Below the pieces are notes generated by a model that saw only the letters and a list, made by a program, of their open reading frames with translations, ran no database searches and had not been told where the DNA came from. Below are positions 5,992 through 10,316 of a stretch of DNA of 10,316 nt, in pieces. Origin of the DNA: an uncultured Calothrix sp. (lineage in GTDB: Bacteria > Cyanobacteriota > Cyanobacteriia > Cyanobacteriales > Nostocaceae); the NCBI GenBank assembly GCA_937884685.1, contig CAKZYM010000715.1, positions 1 through 10,316 on the forward strand. The letters run 5' to 3'. The position numbers and the translations under genes were made by a program. Positions within the stretch are counted from its first letter, which is position 1. Every line of letters begins with the position of its first letter.

Positions 5992-6114
5992 ATGAGTGCT
6001 TCTAATAGCTTTATCCGCGAGCCATGTCCAACAACCCATGCGGTAGACAGTTTACCTGGCTGTCTCAAAGAAAATGATAAGCAATTATTAGAAAATAGAA
6101 AGCGAAGAAGATAA
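5992..6114 (+). CDS. Possible 40-residue ORF of unknown function
   Basis: ATG at 5992, TAA at 6112-6114, starting 14 bp from the divergent pentapeptide gene. The product would be polar, begins MSASNSFIREPC, has two Cys (12 and 24), and ends in the basic run RKRRR. I recognise no family, signal peptide or membrane segment, and there is no Shine-Dalgarno sequence. An open frame of this size is expected by chance in a 358-bp spacer, so it is only a candidate. Confidence 0.15.
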   Translation: MSASNSFIREPCPTTHAVDSLPGCLKENDKQLLENRKRRR

Positions 6115-6256
6115 ATCTCTATATCTAGCAATACTTTCAGCCTTTACAACACCTTTTTGCAAACGAAATCATTATCATGAATTGCTATAGATTAAAGCAG
6201 ACAATTTTGAAATCGTCACAATGAGCAAATTTAAGCTGTTGTAACCTAATTTTCAT

Positions 6257-6288
6257 TTGCCAGCTGCCATTCACCCGATAACTATAAT
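6257..6288 (+). promoter_or_regulatory. Weak promoter-like pair upstream of dusA
   Basis: TTGCCA (6257-6262) and a perfect -10 TATAAT (6283-6288) face dusA, whose ATG is 47 bp downstream of the -10. The 20-bp spacing is longer than the usual 16-18, so if real this is probably recognised mainly through the -10. Confidence 0.35.
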
Positions 6289-6297
6289 AATTATATT

Positions 6298-6339
6298 TGT
6301 AACTCTAATTTCTAACTCCTAACTCTTATTCCCCCATGC
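6298..6339. repeat. Heptanucleotide repeat running into the dusA start codon
   Basis: Units TGTAACT, CTAATTT, CTAACTC and CTAACTC, followed by weaker TTATTCC and CCCATGC. The last one contains the dusA ATG (6336-6338). CCCATGC also occurs as a unit of the array at 5341-5347. Confidence 0.7.
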
Positions 6340-7298
6340 CTAACCTTTTAAGCATCGCCCCAATGATGGATAGAACTGACCGTCATTATAGGTATTTTAT
6401 GCGTAAAATTACTAACCGTACTTTACTCTATACCGAAATGGTGACAAGTGCGGCGATTATGCACGGGGATAAAGAACATTTGTTGGGTTTCTCTCCTGAA
6501 GAAAAACCGCTTTCGCTGCAAGTGGGGGGTGATAATCCCAAGGATTTAGCCGAATGCGCTCGTGTTGCTGAAGGAATGGGTTATGACGAAATAAATTTGA
6601 ATGTGGGTTGTCCCAGCAGTCGGGTGCAGAGTGGTAATTTTGGTGCTTGTTTGATGGCTAAACCACAGCAGGTCGCTGATTGTGTCGCAGCAATGATTGA
6701 TGCTACAAAAATTCCCGTTACCGTCAAGCATCGTATCGGAGTTGATGACTTAGATAGTTACGAGGACATGGTAAATTTTGTTAATATTGTTTCGCAAGCT
6801 GGATGCGAACGCTTCACTGTTCATGCTCGTAAAGCTTGGTTGCAGGGGCTGAGTCCCAAAGAAAACCGCGATGTTCCACCTTTAAGATATGAAGACGTGC
6901 ATCGTTTGAAACAAGATTTTCCCGATTTATTCATTGAAATCAACGGTGGATTTAAAACCTTAACTCAAGTACAGCAACACTTGCAGTCAGTTGATGCCGT
7001 GATGATAGGACGTGCAGCATATGACAATCCTTACCTTTTCGCCACCGTAGACAAAGAATTATACACGGAATCAGCGCCGTTTTTAAACAGACATGAAATT
7101 GTCGAGAATATGTATGACTACATAGACAAATGGACGAGCGAAGGGTTGAAATTAAATAAAATTACCAGACACATGCTGCAACTCTTCGCTGGAAAACCTG
7201 GAAGTCGTGCATGGAAGCAGCATATTACCGAAAACTCCTGTCGCTTCGGAGTTGGTTCAGAAGTCGTTCGGGAAGCGTTAAAAAAAGTTAGGAGTTAA
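6336..7298 (+). CDS. dusA: tRNA-dihydrouridine(20/20a) synthase DusA
   Basis: This FMN enzyme reduces uridines in the tRNA D-loop to dihydrouridine using NADPH. The 320-residue length is normal. The N-terminal TIM barrel begins with SIAPMMDRTDRHYRYFMR, typical of DusA rather than DusB or DusC. The motif NLNVGCPSSRVQSGNFGACLM has the catalytic acid Cys at about 105 (GACLM). FMN and substrate residues are visible at Lys131 (TVKHRIG), His163 (TVHARKAW), INGG (202-205) and MIGRAAYDNPYLF. GLSPKENRDVPPL is also a DusA hallmark. A small helical C-terminal domain follows. The ATG at 6336 gives the expected short N-terminus and lies within a heptamer array. The last three codons (VRS) and the TAA come from another heptamer array. 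pgm follows after 130 bp; no firm operon can be claimed. Confidence 0.96.
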   Translation: MPNLLSIAPMMDRTDRHYRYFMRKITNRTLLYTEMVTSAAIMHGDKEHLLGFSPEEKPLSLQVGGDNPKDLAECARVAEGMGYDEINLNVGCPSSRVQSGNFGACLMAKPQQVADCVAAMIDATKIPVTVKHRIGVDDLDSYEDMVNFVNIVSQAGCERFTVHARKAWLQGLSPKENRDVPPLRYEDVHRLKQDFPDLFIEINGGFKTLTQVQQHLQSVDAVMIGRAAYDNPYLFATVDKELYTESAPFLNRHEIVENMYDYIDKWTSEGLKLNKITRHMLQLFAGKPGSRAWKQHITENSCRFGVGSEVVREALKKVRS

Positions 7299-7314
7299 GA
7301 GTTATTAGTAATCA
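7287..7314. repeat. Heptanucleotide repeat forming the dusA 3' end
   Basis: Units GTTAGGA, GTTAAGA, GTTATTA and GTAATCA. The first two encode V318, R319, S320 and the TAA stop (7296-7298). On the opposite strand they resemble the CTAACTC-type units at 6298-6325 and 9134-9168. Confidence 0.75.
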
Positions 7315-7343
7315 GTGAAGTTTTATAATACCGAATTTATTCT

Positions 7344-7392
7344 TTCACTGCTCACTGATAACTGATAACTGTTCACTGTTGACTGTTCGCTG
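7344..7392. repeat. Seven-unit heptanucleotide repeat between dusA and pgm
   Basis: Seven tandem 7-mers: TTCACTG twice, ATAACTG twice, and CTCACTG, TTGACTG and TTCGCTG once each. The array fills most of the dusA-pgm gap and ends 36 bp before pgm. Its reverse complement matches the units in the kinase tail at 907-941. Confidence 0.9.
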
Positions 7393-7404
7393 GTACTTTA
7401 ATTA

Positions 7405-7418
7405 GTATTGGCACTTAC
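7405..7418. promoter_or_regulatory. NtcA-consensus palindrome just upstream of pgm
   Basis: GTATTGGCACTTAC fits the NtcA consensus GTA-N8-TAC exactly and ends 10 bp before the pgm ATG. NtcA is the global nitrogen regulator of cyanobacteria. Activating sites normally lie about 22 bp upstream of a -10 box; here there is no room for that, so if used it would more likely repress. Six fixed bases recur by chance a few times per 10 kb, so this is weak evidence. Confidence 0.25.
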
Positions 7419-7428
7419 AAATTTATAA

Positions 7429-9063
7429 ATGAATATCCGCACTGTTTCAACTAAACCATTTACCGACCAAAAACCCGGTACTTCGGGGCTAAGGAAAAAG
7501 GTTAAGGTTTTTCAAGAACCAAATTATTTAGAAAATTTTGTTCAATCAATTTTTGACAGTCTTGAAGGTTATCAAGGACAAACTTTGGTTGTGGGTGGTG
7601 ATGGTCGTTTCTACAACCGGGAAGCTATCCAAATTATTTTAAAAATGGCTGCGGCTAATGGTTTTGGCAGAGTATTAGTGGGCGAAAACGGTATTCTCTC
7701 TACTCCTGCTGTTTCCTGCATTATCCGCAAATATAAAGCTTTTGGTGGAATCATTCTTTCTGCTAGTCATAATCCAGCAGGCCCCGATGAAGATTTTGGT
7801 ATCAAGTACAATACCGATAATGGTGGTCCTGCACCGGAAAAGATTACTGAAGCTATGTTTAATCGCAGTAAAACCATTGATGGTTACAAGATTTTAGAAG
7901 CAGAAGATGTCAATTTAGGGAAATTAGGAAGCTTTGAAATCGGTTCGATGACGGTTCAAGTTATCGATTCGGTAGCTGATTATGTGGAGTTGATGCAGTC
8001 GCTGTTTGATTTTGACAGTATTCGTCAACTTTTAACTTCTGGTGATTTCCGCATGTGTATGGATTCCCTACATGCTGTTACCGGACCTTACGCTTATGCT
8101 TTATTTGAGCAGCGATTGGGCGCACCTGAAGGAACTGTGCAAAACGGTAAACCTTTAGAAGACTTCGGTGGTGGACATCCAGACCCTAACTTAGTTTATG
8201 CTCATGAACTAGTTGATATTTTATTCGGAGACAACGCTCCAGACTTCGGTGCAGCTTCCGATGGAGATGGCGATCGCAACATGATTTTGGGTCGAAATTT
8301 CTTTGTTACTCCCAGCGATAGTTTGGCAGTATTAGCAGCAAATGCCAAACTGGTACCGGGTTACAGTTCTGGTATAGCAGGTGTAGCGCGTTCGATGCCA
8401 ACTTCTGCTGCTGTTGATAGAGTAGCGGAACAAATGGGAATTGACTGCTACGAAACTCCGACGGGTTGGAAGTTCTTTGGTAACCTTTTAGATGCTGGTA
8501 AAGCAACTCTTTGTGGTGAAGAGAGTTTTGGAACCGGTTCCAACCATGTACGGGAAAAAGACGGGCTTTGGGCTGTTCTATTTTGGTTAAATATTTTAGC
8601 TTCTCGAAAGCAATCAGTTGAAGAGATTGTCAAAGAACACTGGAAAACCTACGGACGTAATTATTATTCCCGTCATGATTATGAAGGAGTAGACAAAGAA
8701 AAAGCCAATACCTTAATGGAAAATCTGCGTTCTTCGTTATCTTCCATGAAAGGTAAGCAGTTCGGCAATTATACAGTAGAATACGCCGATGATTTCAGCT
8801 ATACAGACCCCGTAGATGCGAGCGTCAGTCAGAAGCAAGGAATCAGAATTGGTTTTACCGACGGTTCCAGAATTGTATTTCGACTTTCCGGTACGGGTAC
8901 ACAAGGAGCAACACTCAGAGTTTACCTCGAAAGCTACGAACCAGACGCGACAAAACACGACCTCGACCCGCAAGAAGGATTAGCAGAATTAATTACCCTT
9001 GCCGACGAAATAGCCCAGATAAAAGCCAATACCGGACGGGATAAGCCCACTGTAATTACTTAA
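7429..9063 (+). CDS. pgm: Phosphoglucomutase, alpha-D-glucose phosphate-specific
   Basis: This enzyme interconverts glucose-1-phosphate and glucose-6-phosphate, linking glycogen and sugar-nucleotide synthesis to central metabolism; it is cytoplasmic. The 544 residues are typical of the eukaryote-like phosphoglucomutase class. The phosphoserine loop SASHNP is at 111-116, with Ser113 as phosphate carrier. The Mg2+ loop DGDGDR is at 278-283, the sugar-binding GEESFG at 363-368, and the phosphate-binding loop RLSGTGTQGATLR starts at 485. The substrate-contacting N-terminal PGTSGLRKK is also present, so all active-site loops are intact. The ATG at 7429 gives the standard MNIRTV start; TATAAA abuts it and no Shine-Dalgarno sequence is seen. 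Transcription may start within the 130-bp heptamer-rich gap or continue from dusA. It converges with sigF. Confidence 0.97.
   Translation: MNIRTVSTKPFTDQKPGTSGLRKKVKVFQEPNYLENFVQSIFDSLEGYQGQTLVVGGDGRFYNREAIQIILKMAAANGFGRVLVGENGILSTPAVSCIIRKYKAFGGIILSASHNPAGPDEDFGIKYNTDNGGPAPEKITEAMFNRSKTIDGYKILEAEDVNLGKLGSFEIGSMTVQVIDSVADYVELMQSLFDFDSIRQLLTSGDFRMCMDSLHAVTGPYAYALFEQRLGAPEGTVQNGKPLEDFGGGHPDPNLVYAHELVDILFGDNAPDFGAASDGDGDRNMILGRNFFVTPSDSLAVLAANAKLVPGYSSGIAGVARSMPTSAAVDRVAEQMGIDCYETPTGWKFFGNLLDAGKATLCGEESFGTGSNHVREKDGLWAVLFWLNILASRKQSVEEIVKEHWKTYGRNYYSRHDYEGVDKEKANTLMENLRSSLSSMKGKQFGNYTVEYADDFSYTDPVDASVSQKQGIRIGFTDGSRIVFRLSGTGTQGATLRVYLESYEPDATKHDLDPQEGLAELITLADEIAQIKANTGRDKPTVIT
8270..8277. repeat. 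HIP1 octamer
   Basis: A second GCGATCGC, overlapping the codons of the pgm Mg2+ loop (DGDGDR). Confidence 0.9.
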
Positions 9064-9088
9064 TTATTAAGTGTAAGAGTTGGGTATA

Positions 9089-9123
9089 GGGAAGAGGGGG
9101 AAGAGGGGGAAGAGGGGGAAGAA
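9089..9123. repeat. 9-bp tandem repeat GGGAAGAGG
   Basis: Three perfect copies of GGGAAGAGG and a partial fourth (GGGAAGAA), starting 25 bp after the pgm stop. The purine-only strand and 9-bp period set it apart from the 7-bp arrays. Confidence 0.9.
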
Positions 9124-9126
9124 TTT

Positions 9127-9175
9127 AATCATTCCTAATTCCTAACTCCTAACTCCTCACTCCTAACTCTTCGTT
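9127..9175. repeat. Heptanucleotide repeat downstream of pgm
   Basis: Core units are CCTAATT, CCTAACT (three times) and CCTCACT at 9134-9168, with degenerate units on each side. Same family as the array before dusA (6298-6325). Confidence 0.85.
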
Positions 9176-9312
9176 GTTATTCAATTTAGTTAAAAACTTG
9201 TTGTCGATGTTGGGGAAGATATAAAGCCCTTGTGCAATTAGCACGCAAGCCCTAAACGTTAACTTATATGCAGCTTTAATAATTGAAAAAATTTGAGGTG
9301 CAATAAAATTTT

Positions 9313-9334
9313 CATGGCTATATCAACAGCCATG
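9313..9334 (-). terminator. Hairpin downstream of sigF, possible terminator
   Basis: CATGGCT (9313-9319) and AGCCATG (9328-9334) form a perfect 7-bp stem with an 8-base loop, 35 bp past the sigF stop. On the minus strand it is followed by a mixed A/T run (AAAATTTTATT) rather than a clean T tract, so an intrinsic terminator is possible but not typical. Confidence 0.4.
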
Positions 9335-9369
9335 TTCAGACAGATAAACTTTGTAACATTTTCTATCCA

Positions 9370-10158
9370 TTATGTTCCGGTAGCGACAGCCTGTGTTTGT
9401 TGCATTAGACCCATTAAATCATCGATTCCTTTTTGCAGATACCGCGTTACTGTCATTGGACTAGTACCAATTTTTTTCGCTGCATCTTTACGAGAAAATT
9501 CCTTAAGAAATACTAGTTCTACTGCCATCCGAGGCTTTTCTTCTAACATCCCCATAGCTCCATGCAACTGCTGTCGCTCTTCTTCGAGGTGTTGCTGAGC
9601 TGCTGTCTGAGGACAAGGTAATGCTTCACCTAATGTGATTTGACAATCGATATAGTTAACTACCGTTGCATCCAGACTTAAAGGCATCCGATTTTGAACT
9701 GCTAACTTAGTTTCTTGCCATTCTTGCACCGAGACTTTCAACTCGCGAGCAATTTCTAAATCTAATGGCTGTCTTCCATATTTGTGCGCTAATTCTTTAC
9801 GGATTTTTTGCCCTTCATTGTATAGTTCTTGCCAACGACGGGGAATTTTCAACAAAGTACTACGGTCTCGTAAAAAGTGCAGCATTTCACCCCGAATATA
9901 GGGAACAGCGAAGGAACTAAACGCATATCCTTGGGTGGGATCAAAGCGTTCAATTGCTCTTATTAAACCGAAGTAACCAATTTGTTCTAAATCTTCATAA
10001 GGTTCGTTACATTGATGGCTGAATTTATGAGCCATTTTTCTTACTAAACCACTATGCAATTTTACTAGTTTGTTACGAAGTCTAATAGAAGGATCCTGAT
10101 GATATAAACATAATAATTCCATACCATCAGACCGGAGAGAGGACTGAATTACTGCCAT
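9370..10158 (-). CDS. sigF: Group 3 RNA polymerase sigma factor, SigF type
   Basis: This alternative sigma factor directs RNA polymerase to a special promoter set; in cyanobacteria SigF orthologues govern type IV pilus genes and motility, including hormogonia in Nostoc (family knowledge). The 262 residues are normal for SigF. Region 2 spans about 29-98 with DLEQIGYFGLIRAIERFDP and the -10 recognition stretch FSSFAVPYIRGEMLHFLRD. Region 3 begins LLKIPRRWQELYNEG (about 102-116). Region 4 has a helix-turn-helix in SRKDAAKKIGTSPMTVTRY (222-240). The layout without region 1.1 fits the SigB/F/G group. The ATG at 10158 is supported by a good Shine-Dalgarno sequence. No anti-sigma or partner-switch gene is next to it; the neighbour pgm is convergent and unrelated. 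Confidence 0.93.
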   Translation of the reverse strand: MAVIQSSLRSDGMELLCLYHQDPSIRLRNKLVKLHSGLVRKMAHKFSHQCNEPYEDLEQIGYFGLIRAIERFDPTQGYAFSSFAVPYIRGEMLHFLRDRSTLLKIPRRWQELYNEGQKIRKELAHKYGRQPLDLEIARELKVSVQEWQETKLAVQNRMPLSLDATVVNYIDCQITLGEALPCPQTAAQQHLEEERQQLHGAMGMLEEKPRMAVELVFLKEFSRKDAAKKIGTSPMTVTRYLQKGIDDLMGLMQQTQAVATGT

Positions 10159-10164
10159 ATAATT

Positions 10165-10169
10165 TCCTT
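10165..10169 (-). promoter_or_regulatory. Ribosome binding site of sigF
   Basis: AAGGA on the minus strand, six bases before the ATG at 10158. It is the clearest Shine-Dalgarno sequence in the window and settles this start. Confidence 0.7.
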
Positions 10170-10316
10170 TAGGGACTCTTTTTCCTATAAAAACCGAGCC
10201 GAGTAAAGTTTTATCAAAGCTGTAATTATTTTCTAAGGTAATCCTTTTTCAGACCATTCGTTGTTCTACTGAAATTACAGGGAGCCGCACCCCTCATATG
10301 CGTATTTGTACGTATT
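10170..10316. promoter_or_regulatory. Upstream region of sigF, cut by the window end
   Basis: The 147 bp hold no clear ORF. On the minus strand TTGATA (10217 to 10212) and TATAGG (10189 to 10184) look promoter-like, but their 22-bp spacing is too long for a confident call. A direct CCGAG repeat (around 10194-10203) and two CGTATT words near the edge are noted without a known role. Confidence 0.35.

Larger units (their letters stand above)
5978..6335. other. Divergent spacer between the pentapeptide gene and dusA
   Basis: This 358-bp stretch holds one doubtful short ORF (5992-6114), a small inverted repeat AGACAG (6045-6050) with CTGTCT (6060-6065), a weak promoter-like pair (6257-6288), and a heptamer repeat at its right end. 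The remainder, about 6115-6250, shows nothing recognisable. Start signals for both flanking genes must lie here. Confidence 0.5.
9064..9369. other. Convergent spacer between pgm and sigF
   Basis: This 306-bp gap holds a 9-bp tandem repeat (9089-9123), a heptamer array (9127-9175), an imperfect hairpin around GTGC-AATTA-GCAC (about 9229-9249) flanked by direct AAGCCCT repeats at 9224-9230 and 9247-9253, and a perfect 7-bp hairpin (9313-9334). No convincing ORF or RNA gene is seen. Confidence 0.6.

Noticed and set aside
6045..6065. AGACAG/CTGTCT inverted repeat as an operator or terminator
   Set aside because: The stem is only six pairs with a nine-base loop and no T tract; symmetry of this size is common by chance.
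9293..9598. A 101-codon plus-strand frame with Cys-rich translation
   Set aside because: Most of it is antisense to the region 4 coding part of sigF, and its start lies in the repeat-bearing spacer.
1..10316. tRNA, rRNA or well-known ncRNA genes
   Set aside because: No T-loop consensus with a matching acceptor stem or conserved rRNA stretch was seen by eye on either strand; a covariance search was not possible.

Overview
The window looks like a chromosomal segment of a cyanobacterium, probably a filamentous Nostocales-type genome. The evidence is a magnesium-chelatase ChlD gene (chlorophyll synthesis), a group 3 sigma factor of the SigF type, two HIP1 octamers (GCGATCGC), AT-rich spacers, and many heptanucleotide short tandem repeats (STRRs) of the kind known from these genomes. 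Assignment to an order is inference; no RNA gene is present to anchor it.

Layout from left to right. Positions 1-942 hold the 3' part of a sensor histidine kinase gene. It converges with rnc (RNase III, 1049-1792, minus). A 248-bp divergent spacer separates rnc from chlD (2041-4071, plus). Positions 4072-5340 form a repeat-rich island: three copies of a two-hairpin REP-like element, each beginning with GTAG and ending with its inverse CTAC. Copies 2 and 3 bracket a small gene for a REP-associated tyrosine transposase (RAYT, 4545-5087, minus). Next come a pentapeptide-repeat protein (5363-5977, minus), a 358-bp spacer with at most one doubtful 40-codon ORF, dusA (tRNA dihydrouridine synthase, 6336-7298, plus), pgm (phosphoglucomutase, 7429-9063, plus), a 306-bp repeat-bearing convergent spacer, and sigF (9370-10158, minus) with its upstream region running off the window.

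The conserved genes (rnc, chlD, dusA, pgm, sigF) serve unrelated housekeeping tasks: RNA processing, tetrapyrrole metallation, tRNA modification, glycogen and sugar-phosphate exchange, and transcription. They do not look like one operon. The most notable system is the RAYT gene with its REP pairs, a REPtron-like arrangement similar in outline to that known from enterobacteria and pseudomonads. The copies differ by one insertion or deletion exactly at the predicted GTAG recognition site, and by a nested small repeat carried in a hairpin loop.

A second theme is that heptanucleotide repeats sit on or beside most gene ends. They encode the last 11 residues of the histidine kinase, the last three codons and stop of dusA, and the stop of the pentapeptide gene. 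They abut the stops of rnc and chlD, and reach into the dusA start codon. This suggests that repeat spread has repeatedly reset gene boundaries here.
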